Part shown: positions 1-9,410 of the stretch, piece after piece
How the letters are laid out: each line of letters opens with the position of its first letter
Numbering within the stretch: position 1 is the stretch's first letter
Source: Candidatus Methanomethylophilaceae archaeon
GTDB taxonomy: Archaea; Thermoplasmatota; Thermoplasmata; Methanomassiliicoccales; Methanomethylophilaceae
NCBI GenBank assembly: GCA_944322255.1
Contig: CALUOK010000001.1
Location: forward strand, 62,001-126,000
Reading direction: 5' to 3'
Length of the DNA stretch: 64,000 nucleotides
Notes under the pieces: model-generated
What the model saw: only the letters and a program-made list of their open reading frames with translations
What the model was told of the DNA's origin: nothing
Databases searched by the model: none
Made by a program: the position numbers and the translations under genes

Positions 1-1212
1 CTCGGAGGCCTGCTGCAGGTACTGTCCCAGCTGCTCGGACGCATCCCCTCTGGAGGGCTGCACGTCGTTGTGCCCTCCGTAGGTGGACTCGATGACCAGG
101 GTCTCCAGCCTGGGGAACCTGTTGGTGGCCGGGTTGAACAGCCAGGTCTTCTCGTACTTGGTGTCCCCGGAGAAGGCCACGTTGTGCAGTCCGTCGCCGA
201 TGTGGAAGTGGGCGATGGCGGACCCCAGGATGTGGCCGGCGTTGTGGAACGTGAGCCTGACGTCGGGGGCGATGTCGGTGGTCTCGTTGTACTTCAGGGT
301 GATGGTGTGCAGGATCTCCTGCCTGACGTGCTGCGCCTCGTAGGGGGTCTTCTTGTTCTCCCCGAATCCCAGCTTGATGTTGTCCAGCTGGAGCAGCGCC
401 ATCAGGTCCCTGGTGGGCGGGGTGCAGTAGACCGGCCCCTTGTAGCCGTACTTGAACAGCGCGGGGAGCGTCCCGCAGTGGTCCAGGTGGGCGTGGGTGA
501 TGACGACGGCGTCGATGTCGTCTAGGGGCTGCACCTCCGGGATGCCGAAGTAGGGGGTGTTGTCGGAGCTGGGGTCCAGTCCGCAGTCGATGAGGATCTT
601 GCTCTCCCTGGTGGTGAGCAGGGAGCAGGACCTCCCGACCTGCCTGAAGCCTCCCATGGCGGTGACCCTGACCCACTGCTCTCCGTCGAGCTTGGGCCTG
701 GCCAGCCTCCTGGCCACGCGGGTGAGCATCTCCTGGCGCTCGTCGTGGTTGGCCCTCAGGTACCCCCTGACGTCGGAGACGGTCTTCGAGGGTATCGGCG
801 GGGCGCGGATGACCTTGACGTTCCATCCGCACTGCTTCCTCAGGTCGGCCAGCAGCTGTCCTTCCTTCCCGACGACCTCGTTGGGGTTGACGGCCTCGAT
901 CAGGGCCTCCCCGGTCTCCTCGATGAAGTTGATGTCGAAGATGTTGGCGGACTCCGGGACCATCCTTCTGATCTTCTCCTCCACGGTGGCGGGGTCCTCC
1001 AGGTTGGAGGGGTCGGGACGGATGTCCACCCTGCGGTGGATGGTCTGGGCGAGCGTCCTGGCTACGGAGTCGTTGGCGGATATCTTCTCGTACTCGTCGG
1101 TGTAGACGACTACGAGCGGCCCCTCGAACTTGATCTCCTTGATCTTTATGTCCGGAGGCATGTTCCTCTTCACCTCTTCGGTGAGGGTTTCGAACAGTCT
1201 GTCGACATTCAT
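1..1212 (-). CDS. fttA: Transcription termination factor FttA / beta-CASP ribonuclease aCPSF1 (3' end outside window)
   Basis: Metallo-beta-lactamase/beta-CASP RNase that acts as the archaeal termination factor and mRNA 3'-end processing enzyme. The 404 codons in the window begin MNVDRLFETL. They hold the N-terminal KH-type region (about residues 1-145), then the start of the beta-lactamase fold with the zinc-binding motif HAHLDH at residues 240-245 and the sequence GHILGSA further on. The beta-CASP domain and the end of the gene lie beyond position 1. ATG at 1212 fits the conserved archaeal N-terminus; no longer form is needed. It lies 76 bp downstream of psmB on the same strand, a pairing common in Euryarchaeota, so co-transcription is likely. 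Identity is very secure; only completeness is unknown. Confidence 0.95.
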   Translation of the reverse strand, partial: MNVDRLFETLTEEVKRNMPPDIKIKEIKFEGPLVVVYTDEYEKISANDSVARTLAQTIHRRVDIRPDPSNLEDPATVEEKIRRMVPESANIFDINFIEETGEALIEAVNPNEVVGKEGQLLADLRKQCGWNVKVIRAPPIPSKTVSDVRGYLRANHDERQEMLTRVARRLARPKLDGEQWVRVTAMGGFRQVGRSCSLLTTRESKILIDCGLDPSSDNTPYFGIPEVQPLDDIDAVVITHAHLDHCGTLPALFKYGYKGPVYCTPPTRDLMALLQLDNIKLGFGENKKTPYEAQHVRQEILHTITLKYNETTDIAPDVRLTFHNAGHILGSAIAHFHIGDGLHNVAFSGDTKYEKTWLFNPATNRFPRLETLVIESTYGGHNDVQPSRGDASEQLGQYLQQASE

Positions 1213-1288
1213 GGCAATCCTGCTTCATCAATTGAACGAGAACCGGTTTAGAATGGAAGTGGTTTGAAGGGGTTTGGTGAGTCCGAAC

Positions 1289-1924
1289 TCAGTTCGGGAA
1301 CGCGAAGCCCATGGCCTCGCATCTGGACTTGATCTCTTCTGCGGGGATCTCCTCGTACCCGTCGGGTCCGATGTAGGAGACCAGCATTCCGTCGCCGGTG
1401 CAGTTGTCCCTCCTCCTGGCGGCGTTGAGGGCGGTGATGGCGACGTCGATTCCCTCGTCCTTGGACATCCCCTCCTTGAAGGTTCCCTCCAGGGCTCCGA
1501 GGGCGAAGACGGATCCGGATCCGACGGACATGTAGTTGTCCTCGATGTATCCTCCGGCGCCGTCGATGCTGAACACGTGTCCGCCGGTCCTGTCGTACCC
1601 TCCGACGATGAGTCCGAGGTAGAATCCCTGGCGGATGACGCTGGCCACGAGGGTGGCCGCGGCGGTGACGGACATGGGGGCGCCCTTCTTCATGGAGTAT
1701 ATGGAGATCTCGCTCTGCATGAAGCGCACCATCAGCTGCGCGTCGCCGACCACTCCGGCAATGGTCATGCCGATGTTGTCGGAGAGCTGGTAGACCTTCT
1801 GGACGTGCGAGTGGGCGATGATGTTGCCCATGGTCGCCCTCTGATCGGAGGCGAGTATGACTCCGTCCTTGAGTTTGATTCCGATTGTCGTAGTACCGGT
1901 TTTAAGAGCGTCCTCGGCTGTCAT
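1289..1924 (-). CDS. psmB: Proteasome subunit beta (archaeal 20S)
   Basis: Catalytic N-terminal-threonine protease subunit of the archaeal 20S proteasome, which degrades proteins delivered by PAN or other AAA+ unfoldases in the cytoplasm. The 211-residue protein has a short propeptide (residues 1-10, ending in Gly) followed by TTTIGIKLKDGVILASDQRA. Thr11 should become the active nucleophile after self-cleavage, and the Asp of ASDQRA and the downstream Lys complete the site. Length is normal. Upstream is a clear Shine-Dalgarno (AGGAG) and a TATA box about 70 bp before the start. fttA follows on the same strand. Confidence 0.96.
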   Translation of the reverse strand: MTAEDALKTGTTTIGIKLKDGVILASDQRATMGNIIAHSHVQKVYQLSDNIGMTIAGVVGDAQLMVRFMQSEISIYSMKKGAPMSVTAAATLVASVIRQGFYLGLIVGGYDRTGGHVFSIDGAGGYIEDNYMSVGSGSVFALGALEGTFKEGMSKDEGIDVAITALNAARRRDNCTGDGMLVSYIGPDGYEEIPAEEIKSRCEAMGFAFPN

Positions 1925-1994
1925 TGGTCAATCTCCTAGTTATGGGAAAAAGGCACCGTCCTCGACCGTGCTGGAGACCACATAGACGGCGGTT

Positions 1995-2005
1995 CTATAT
2001 TAACC
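1995..2005 (-). promoter_or_regulatory. psmB TATA box
   Basis: Read on the minus strand, GGTTAATATAG is a good archaeal TATA element about 71 bp before the psmB start, predicting a leader of about 45 nt. The identical 11-mer occurs at 34682-34692 in front of the homocitrate-synthase-like gene. Confidence 0.6.
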
Positions 2006-2143
2006 TGTCCCAAAGACCCACATGAGGCCCACCGGGCACGTGCCAGTGCCGGATGGACGCGGTCAGAGGGACGGGTTCCCGTACGAGGGATGGACAAATG
2101 AGATATCCCCTGTGTGCAGATTCCAGGGGACGAGGTTCACGCG

Positions 2144-2710
2144 ATGTCGCAATCTTCGGGGATATCCTATGCTCTCTACGGGCTCTGGGCGGTCGGGATA
2201 GTACTGACGGCAGCCACCGTCTTCCTGACATGGGTCAGCGTCGACGCGGTCACATCCGTCGGCGGGTCGGCGGCGACGCTGTCGGGGATCGACGTCATGT
2301 CGATGCACGGCGGCGATGCGGTCCCGGGCGGGACGCTGGGGATCGTGCTGGTGCTCTACGCCTTCGTCTCGGCGGTGCTCCTGGTCCTGACCCGTATGTA
2401 CCCCGAGAGGCTCGGCCTTGCCGGGACCCAGCTGCTGTTCGCGGTGATGACCGTCACAGTCCTCCTGTTTCTCTCGGACGCGGGATCGGGTTTCCTCGTC
2501 CAGTCCGACATCCCGGAGGGCGTGGTGTCCGACGGAGCCCTCGTCGACAGCGCCCCGCCATGGGTCGCGGGGCTGTTCGAGGGGGATGTGGTGAGCGCGG
2601 ATATCTCCTACAGCATGTGGAGGTACCTGGGGGCGGTAGGACTGCTCGTGAGCTGGCTCGCATCGTTCCATCTTCTCCGTCAGGGGGATGACGGACAGAG
2701 GTCCGTCTGA
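2144..2710 (+). CDS. Predicted integral membrane protein, unknown function
   Basis: About 188 residues with four likely transmembrane segments: one near the N-terminus (SYALYGLWAVGIVLTAATVF), two in the middle (GTLGIVLVLYAFVSAVLLVL and QLLFAVMTVTVLLFL) and one at the C-terminus (YLGAVGLLVSWLASFHLL). Acidic loops between segments 1-2 and 3-4 probably face outside. I chose ATG at 2144, with a purine-rich GGGGACGAGG upstream; a GTG at 2114 would add ten residues. No family is recognised and neighbours give no functional hint. Confidence 0.6.
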   Translation: MSQSSGISYALYGLWAVGIVLTAATVFLTWVSVDAVTSVGGSAATLSGIDVMSMHGGDAVPGGTLGIVLVLYAFVSAVLLVLTRMYPERLGLAGTQLLFAVMTVTVLLFLSDAGSGFLVQSDIPEGVVSDGALVDSAPPWVAGLFEGDVVSADISYSMWRYLGAVGLLVSWLASFHLLRQGDDGQRSV

Positions 2711-2860
2711 GTCAGTCTCATGCCCATCCGCCTTTGAACGACTGGTTGTGATGATACAGTCTGACATAAGGGACATTTTGCAGACACTGTCTGCTATATC
2801 TCGGAATGGAGAGATGGGGTGCACGCGCACTCAAATATTCGAGACCTGGATTCCCGACCC

Positions 2861-3910
2861 ATGAAGGCAGTCGTCTACGTGGAGAACGGGAGATTCGAGG
2901 TGCAGGACAGGCCCAGGCCGGTCATCAGAGACCCTAGGGACGCGATCGTCCGCGTGACCACCGCATCCATCTGCACCAGCGACCTCCACATCAGGGCGGG
3001 GGCCGTGCCCAGGGCGGTTCCGGGGACAGTGATCGGACACGAGTTCGTCGGCGTCGTCGAGGAGCTGGGCCCCGGCGTCCGGGGGTTCGAGGTGGGCGAC
3101 AGGGTGGCCGTCAACGTGGAGACGTTCTGCGGGCACTGCTTCTTCTGCAGGCGCGGATGGGTCAACAACTGCACCGACCCTGCCGGCGGCTGGGCGATGG
3201 GATGCAGGATATACGGCGCCCAGGCCGAGTACGTCCGCGTCCCATACGCGGACAACGGCATGACCAGGATCCCCGACCATGTGACCGACGAGCAGGCGCT
3301 GTTCACCGGCGACCTTCTGTCCACAGGGTACTGGGCGGCCGACATCGGCGAGGTCTCGGAGGGGGACACCGTCGCCATCATCGGGGCCGGACCCACAGGC
3401 ATCTGCACAGCGATGTGCGTCCGCATGAGGAACCCGGCTAGGATTGTCATGATCGACGTCCAGAGGGAGCGCCTGGACTTCGCTCTGCAGCACGGGTTGG
3501 CGGACGACGTTGTCTGCGTGCCTGAGGAGGACCCGGAGGCCTTCCTGAAATCCGCCACCGACGGGAGGGGTGCCGACGTGGTGATGGAGGTGGCTGGGGG
3601 GAGGGACACATTCCAGACAGCCTGGAGGATAGCCAGGCCCAACGCCGTGGTGGTCGTCGTCGCGATGTACGAGGAGCCGCAGGTGATTCCTCTTCCCGAC
3701 ATGTACGGGAAGAACCTCGTCTTCAAGACCGGCGGCGTGGACGCATCCCATTGTCAGGAGATCATGGACCTGATTGCCGAGGGCCGCATCGACCCGTCCG
3801 TCCTTGTGACGCACAGGTTCGGTTTCGACGACATCATGGAGGCCTACGACCTCTTCGCGAACCACCGCGACGGGGTCATGAAGGTGGCTGTCAGGATATC
3901 GGAACCATGA
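2861..3910 (+). CDS. Zinc-dependent alcohol dehydrogenase (MDR family)
   Basis: Medium-chain dehydrogenase/reductase that should oxidise an alcohol or reduce an aldehyde/ketone with NAD(P). From ATG 2861 the 349-residue protein shows catalytic zinc ligands Cys38 (CTSD) and His60-Glu61 (GHE), structural zinc cysteines 90, 93, 96 and 104, and the Rossmann motif GAGPTG at 175-180. The proton-relay His-Asp region is less canonical, so substrate cannot be assigned; threonine, sorbitol, formaldehyde and isopropanol dehydrogenases share this plan. An AAATATT box about 25 bp upstream of 2861 suggests a leaderless mRNA and argues against the longer in-frame start at 2819. It stands alone. Confidence 0.85.
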   Translation: MKAVVYVENGRFEVQDRPRPVIRDPRDAIVRVTTASICTSDLHIRAGAVPRAVPGTVIGHEFVGVVEELGPGVRGFEVGDRVAVNVETFCGHCFFCRRGWVNNCTDPAGGWAMGCRIYGAQAEYVRVPYADNGMTRIPDHVTDEQALFTGDLLSTGYWAADIGEVSEGDTVAIIGAGPTGICTAMCVRMRNPARIVMIDVQRERLDFALQHGLADDVVCVPEEDPEAFLKSATDGRGADVVMEVAGGRDTFQTAWRIARPNAVVVVVAMYEEPQVIPLPDMYGKNLVFKTGGVDASHCQEIMDLIAEGRIDPSVLVTHRFGFDDIMEAYDLFANHRDGVMKVAVRISEP

Positions 3911-3958
3911 GATGTACTGTTAAATGACGGGTTCCTGTTCTTGTATCGGTCAGAGGTC

Positions 3959-4195
3959 ATGATTGAAGAGGATGTATCAGGATTCGATGTTCTGTTCACC
4001 CAGGATGTCCTTGCCGCTCTTCGCAGACATGCCGAGAGGGAGGGCGTCAGCATATCGGAGTTCATAGCCGATGCTGTTCTGAGGGCTCTCGAGGACGCGG
4101 AGGACTCCGTACGTGCGGATGCGGCCTATCGGGAATATCTGGATGATCCTGTCAGCTATTCTCTCGAAGAGGTGTTCGGCGACAGGCAGAGGTGA
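3959..4195 (+). CDS. Ribbon-helix-helix (CopG/RelB-like) DNA-binding protein, orphan antitoxin-like
   Basis: 78 residues. The N-terminal part (FDVLFTQDVLAALRRHAEREGVSISEFIADAVLRALED, given here only to describe its shape) has the beta-strand, helix, turn, helix pattern of ribbon-helix-helix repressors. The C-terminal tail ends in an acidic YSLEEVFGD stretch typical of RelB-type antitoxins that wrap a toxin. No toxin gene adjoins it: upstream is the dehydrogenase, downstream the trpB promoter. It could be an orphan antitoxin or a small regulator. ATG 3959 lies about 35 bp after a TTAAATGA box; a TTG at 3941 is the alternative start. Confidence 0.6.
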   Translation: MIEEDVSGFDVLFTQDVLAALRRHAEREGVSISEFIADAVLRALEDAEDSVRADAAYREYLDDPVSYSLEEVFGDRQR

Positions 4196-4284
4196 CGGTC
4201 AGCCTGTTTGACCGCTTTCGAACCAACGACCATGTCTGGGCGGTTTTCCTATTAGAACGATCCCTGGGACGTCTTTCATCATCA

Positions 4285-4325
4285 TACAATGTATAAAATT
4301 ATACTTCAATGAACAATATATTGAA
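4285..4325 (+). promoter_or_regulatory. trpBA promoter with candidate trp operator
   Basis: AT-rich island in GC-rich surroundings. It contains TGTATAAAATTATAC (4290-4304), which is near-palindromic and can serve as TATA box, and the perfect palindrome CAATATATTG (4314-4323). The 15-mer matches 13 of 15 positions of TGTATAAAAAAATAC at 10934-10948 upstream of trpE. A shared element in the two trp promoters suggests a common regulator; no regulator gene is in the window. Confidence 0.5.
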
Positions 4326-4357
4326 ATAGTGTCGAGGGATAATCCGATTCGACAGAC

Positions 4358-5540
<1,183 letters not shown>

Positions 5541-5548
<8 letters not shown>

Positions 5549-6326
5549 CCATTCGAAGGACCTGGAGAGGGTTTTCTCCCGCAGGGCGTTCATACCCTTC
5601 GTGACATGCGGCGACCCGGACATCGAGACCACCGAGAGGATGGTCCGCGCCATGGCGGAGGCCGGGGCGGATCTGATCGAGCTGGGGATCCCGTTCTCGG
5701 ACCCAATAGCCGAGGGTCCGGTCATCCAGGGTGCCGACGTGAGGGCGCTGTCATCCGGGGTCACCACCGACGACATCTTCGACATGGCGGAGCGCGTCAG
5801 GGCCGACCTGGATGTGCCGATGCTGGTCATGACGTACATCAATCCGGTGTTCGTCTACGGCTCGGAGAGGTTCATGGACCGCTGTCGCAGGGCCGGCATC
5901 TGCGCCATCATCGTGCCGGACATGCCCTACGAGCAGAAGCAGGACCTGCAGCCGTACTGCACCGAGTACGGGATCAGGCTCATCTCCATGATCGCCCCCA
6001 CGTCCGAGGACAGGATCTCCATGATCGCCTCCGAGGCGGAGGGTTTCCTGTACATCGTGTCGTCCATGGGCGTCACCGGCGTCCGCACGTCCTTCAGCTC
6101 CAACCTTGAGGACATGGTCTCCGCTGTCAGGAGGTCCACGGACATCCCCTGCGCCGTGGGTTTCGGGATATCCACTCCGGAGCAGGCCCGCCACATGACC
6201 GACTTCGCCGACGGAGCCATCGTGGGGTCCGCCATCGTCAGGATCGTCGCGGAGCACGGCAGGGACTCGGTCCCGTACGTGGCCGACTACGTCAGGAGGA
6301 TGAGGGAGGAGCTGGACAGGGAGTGA
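5541..6326 (+). CDS. trpA: Tryptophan synthase alpha chain
   Basis: TIM-barrel lyase that releases indole from indole-3-glycerol phosphate and channels it to TrpB. 261 residues. The catalytic Glu is Glu47 in ELGIPFSDP. The second catalytic residue, Asp60 in enterobacteria (PLADGP), is a glutamate here (Glu58, PIAEGP). The phosphate-binding segment VGFGIS and the glycine-rich GAIVGSAIV are intact. The ATG overlaps the trpB stop region by 8 bp. Asp-to-Glu at this site is, from memory, common in Clostridia-type TrpA, supporting a bacterial source for trpBA rather than loss of function. Confidence 0.96.
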
Positions 6327-6381
6327 TCCCCCGGCTCTTCCGGATGCGAACCAAGGTCGGTGTACGTCGGCCTGCGAAACA

Positions 6382-6420
6382 ATCCGGACCCTCGGCTCGT
6401 GCTTTTGCCGGGGTCCGGAT
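6382..6420. terminator. Bidirectional terminator between trpA and trpF
   Basis: Perfect 10-bp inverted repeat ATCCGGACCC (6382-6391) / GGGTCCGGAT (6411-6420) with an 18-nt loop containing CTTTTG, in the 117-bp gap between the convergent ends of trpBA and trpEGDCF. It is followed by AT-rich sequence on the plus side. Confidence 0.6.
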
Positions 6421-6443
6421 CTATAATTTCTGAGAACAGCAAA

Positions 6444-7043
6444 TCAAAGGGAGCGCACGGACTCGACGAACATCCTCATCTTCTCCGGGTCCTTCCTGCC
6501 GTCGGTCTCCACGCCGGAGCTCACGTCGACGCCCATCGGGCGGAGCCTCTCCAGAGCTTCAGAGACGTTTCCGGGTCCGAGCCCGCCGGACAGGATGTAG
6601 TCGCGCTCCATCCCCTCGAGGAGTGACCAGTCGAACGTCCTCCCGGACCCCTTCCCGGCATCCAGGAGCACCATGTCCGCGTCACTGGCGTTCGCTGCGG
6701 AGATGTCATCCTCCCCATTGACGACGAAGCCCTTGATTATCGGTGCGTCCACCAGTTTCCTGAGGCCGTGGATGTAGGCCGCGTCCTCGAACCCGTGCAG
6801 CTGCACCGTGTCGACGATCCCGGAGCCGACCAGGTCGGCGATGACCAGCGGGTCCTCGTCGACGAAAACCCCGACCCTCCTTATCGAAGGATCCAGGGAG
6901 GATGCGAGGCCCTCCGCGGCCTCACGGGTGAGGCATCTGCGGCTGGGGCCGTAGAACACGAAGCCGACCATGTCCGGTCCGAGGGAGTTTGCCGCCTCCG
7001 CGTCCTCCGGGCGGGTCAGCCCGCAGATCTTGATCAGAGTCAA
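6444..7043 (-). CDS. trpF: Phosphoribosylanthranilate isomerase
   Basis: Isomerises N-(5-phosphoribosyl)anthranilate to the CdRP intermediate in tryptophan synthesis. 199 residues of TIM-barrel starting (M)TLIKICGLTRPEDAEAA, with the catalytic Cys in KICGL and the catalytic Asp in LLDAGKGSGRTFDW; the phosphate-binding ILSGGLGPGNV is near the end. The start is a TTG overlapping the trpC stop (TTGA), preceded by GGAGG about 8 nt upstream; no ATG fits. Last gene of the trpEGDCF unit, ending at the bidirectional terminator. Confidence 0.93.
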   Translation of the reverse strand: MTLIKICGLTRPEDAEAANSLGPDMVGFVFYGPSRRCLTREAAEGLASSLDPSIRRVGVFVDEDPLVIADLVGSGIVDTVQLHGFEDAAYIHGLRKLVDAPIIKGFVVNGEDDISAANASDADMVLLDAGKGSGRTFDWSLLEGMERDYILSGGLGPGNVSEALERLRPMGVDVSSGVETDGRKDPEKMRMFVESVRSL

Positions 7044-7819
7044 CCCCTCATCGCCTCCATCATCCCCCTCCTGTCGGGGCTGCGCATGAACGCCTCCCCC
7101 ACCAGGACGGCGTCGAACCCTGCCTCGGACAGGACGTGGATGTCCTCTGCAGTCGATATTCCGCTTTCTGAGACGCATGTCATGCCGTCGGGGATCAGCT
7201 CCCTGAGGCGAAGGCTGTTGCCTATGTCTACCCTGAACGTCCCCAGGTCGCGGTTGTTGATCCCCACGACCGAGGCTCCCGATGAGACCGCCCGCTCCAC
7301 CTCGTCGGCGGTGTGGGCCTCCACCAGTGCGGACATGCCAAGTGACTCAGCCAGTTCGCGGTAGTCGCCCAGCTGCCTGTCGCTCAGGACCGAGGCTATG
7401 AGCAGGACGGCGGACGCCCCGATCTCCCTGGCCCTGTGGATCTGGTACTCGTCTATGATGAAGTCCTTCCTCAGCACCGGGACGTCCACGGTGTCCGCGA
7501 TCTCCTCCAGGAACCTGTCCTTGCCGCGGAAGTGCTTCGGCTCCGTCAGCACGGATATCGCAGAGGCTCCTATGGACTCGTACTCCCTGGCTATGTCCAG
7601 GTAGGGGAAGTCCGGGCTTATCAGGCCCTTGGACGGGGACGCCCTCTTCACCTCGCAGATGAAGGACATGCCCTCGGCCTGCAGGCTCCTCTCGAACGGG
7701 AACCCAGTGCGCCTGGGGCGGACCCTGGCGCCCTCGATGACCTCGTCGATGGGCCTGACGGTGCGCTCGAAGTTCACGCGCAGACGGGTGTCAGCCACTA
7801 TGTCGTCGAGTATGGTCAT
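7040..7819 (-). CDS. trpC: Indole-3-glycerol-phosphate synthase
   Basis: Closes the indole ring from CdRP with loss of CO2 and water. 259 residues with the family signature ICEVKRASPSKG (catalytic Glu and Lys), VLRKDFIIDEYQI, LVEAHT and the C-terminal SESGIST phosphate site. The start overlaps the trpD stop by one base (TGATG) and the stop overlaps the trpF start, so translation is coupled along the unit. Length and motifs are normal; TrpC and TrpF are separate polypeptides here. Confidence 0.96.
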   Translation of the reverse strand: MTILDDIVADTRLRVNFERTVRPIDEVIEGARVRPRRTGFPFERSLQAEGMSFICEVKRASPSKGLISPDFPYLDIAREYESIGASAISVLTEPKHFRGKDRFLEEIADTVDVPVLRKDFIIDEYQIHRAREIGASAVLLIASVLSDRQLGDYRELAESLGMSALVEAHTADEVERAVSSGASVVGINNRDLGTFRVDIGNSLRLRELIPDGMTCVSESGISTAEDIHVLSEAGFDAVLVGEAFMRSPDRRGMMEAMRG

Positions 7820-8838
7820 CAGGAGGCCCCCGTGAGCGAGACGTACCTGTCCAGCGTCCTGATGGCGTCCCTGGAGTCGATGGCCTGGGCGGCCATCTCG
7901 ATCCCGTCGTCGATGGACTTCGCCTTCCCTGCCGTGAAAAGGCCGGCCCCGGCGTTCAGCAGGACGGCGTCCCTCTTGGCCCCCTTCTGTCCCGAGAGGA
8001 CCGCGCGGGTGATGGCGGCGTTCTCCACCGGCCCTCCGCCGAGGAGCTCGTCATGGGGGCTGCGCTTTATCCCGAAGTCCTCCGGCGATATCACGTAGTC
8101 CCTGAGCTTCCCGTTCCTGACCTCGGTGCACAGGGTGATGTCCGAGACAGAGATCTCGTCCAGCCCGTCCACACCGTAGACGACCAGCGCGTTCCTCACG
8201 CCCATCCTGGCCAGGACCTTCGCCATGGGGCCTATCATCGATCTTGAGTAGACCCCCGACAGCTGGCTTCCGGCCGCGGCGGGGTTGGTCAGGGGGCCTA
8301 GGATGTTGAACATGGTCCTGAAGCCCAGCTCCTTCCTAACCGGGGCGACGTACCTCATGGAGCTGTGGTACCTCTGGGCGAACATGAACCCGAAGTTGCA
8401 CTCCTCCAGGATCTCCTGGGTCCTCTCCGGGGGCAGGTCTATGACCGCGCCCAGGGCCTCCAGCACGTCGGCGGCTCCGCATCTGCTGCTGGCCGCCCTG
8501 TTGCCGTGCTTGGCCACCGGGACCCCGCATGAGGCCACGACGAAGGCGGACGTCGTGGATATGTTGAACGAGCCGGACCTGTCCCCTCCGGTGCCCACGA
8601 TCTCCAGGGCGTCCGAGTGGTCGCCCGGGAGCTTCAGTCCGTGGGACCTCATCTCCGTGGCCGATCCGGCGATCTCCTCCACCGTCTCGCCCTTGACTGT
8701 CAGCGCTGTGAGGTAGGAGGCCATCAGGGTGGGCGGGCAGTCCCCGCTCATGATGCAGTCCATCACGTCCCTGGCCTCGTCGAAGGTCAGGTCCTCCCTG
8801 CGGGAGAGCTTCAGCAGCGCGTCGGACACGCAGCTCAC
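7819..8838 (-). CDS. trpD: Anthranilate phosphoribosyltransferase
   Basis: Transfers phosphoribosyl from PRPP to anthranilate. 339 residues with the PRPP-binding VGTGGDRSGSFNIST and the KHGNRAASSRCGAADVLEALG segment typical of the family. Start is GTG 8838, overlapping the trpG stop (GTGA) with GGGGTGAGGAT upstream; a much longer in-frame reading exists only because the frame stays open under trpG. TrpG and TrpD are separate proteins, not the TrpGD fusion seen in some bacteria. Confidence 0.96.
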   Translation of the reverse strand: MSCVSDALLKLSRREDLTFDEARDVMDCIMSGDCPPTLMASYLTALTVKGETVEEIAGSATEMRSHGLKLPGDHSDALEIVGTGGDRSGSFNISTTSAFVVASCGVPVAKHGNRAASSRCGAADVLEALGAVIDLPPERTQEILEECNFGFMFAQRYHSSMRYVAPVRKELGFRTMFNILGPLTNPAAAGSQLSGVYSRSMIGPMAKVLARMGVRNALVVYGVDGLDEISVSDITLCTEVRNGKLRDYVISPEDFGIKRSPHDELLGGGPVENAAITRAVLSGQKGAKRDAVLLNAGAGLFTAGKAKSIDDGIEMAAQAIDSRDAIRTLDRYVSLTGAS

Positions 8839-9410
8839 ATCCTCACCCCCATGAAGTTGGCGATCATCCTCTGCCCCTCGGGCGTGAGTATGGACTCCGG
8901 GTGGAACTGCAACCCGAATACTTTCCTGCGGCGGTCCTCCACCGCCATGACGTCCCCCTCTTCGGTTACAGACGTGACGGCCAGGTCGCCGGGCAGGGTG
9001 TCCGGGTCCACGGCCAGGGAGTGGTACCTGCCCACTGTGGTCCTCTCGGGGATTCCCTTGAAGATCTCCGAGCCGGTGTCCAGGGAAACCGCGGAGGACT
9101 TCCCGTGCATCAGCCTCGGCGCGTAGGTGACGACGGCGCCGTAGGCAACGCAGATCGCCTGGTGCCCCAGGCACACGCCCATGATGGGGACCTCTCCCCC
9201 CAGCTCCCTGACGACATCGACGCAGATCCCGGCGTCCTCCGGCCTGCCGGGGCCCGGGGACAGGACGATCCTGTCCGGGTGCATCGACCTCAGGTCATCC
9301 ACGGTGACAGCGTCGTTCCTGACCACGGTCACATCCAGGTCCACCGACCCCACGGCCTGGTAGAGGTTGTAGGAGAAGCTGTCGTAGTTGTCCACTATGA
9401 CGGTGGTCAC
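8835..9410 (-). CDS. trpG: Anthranilate synthase glutamine amidotransferase subunit
   Basis: Class I glutamine amidotransferase supplying ammonia to TrpE. 191 residues with the triad Cys80 (GVCLGHQ), His170 and Glu172 (FHPES), and the SPGPGRPEDAG oxyanion region. GTG 9410 overlaps the trpE stop (GTGA), the expected coupling for two subunits of one complex. A longer in-frame reading back into trpE is an open-frame artefact. Confidence 0.95.
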   Translation of the reverse strand: MTTVIVDNYDSFSYNLYQAVGSVDLDVTVVRNDAVTVDDLRSMHPDRIVLSPGPGRPEDAGICVDVVRELGGEVPIMGVCLGHQAICVAYGAVVTYAPRLMHGKSSAVSLDTGSEIFKGIPERTTVGRYHSLAVDPDTLPGDLAVTSVTEEGDVMAVEDRRRKVFGLQFHPESILTPEGQRMIANFMGVRM

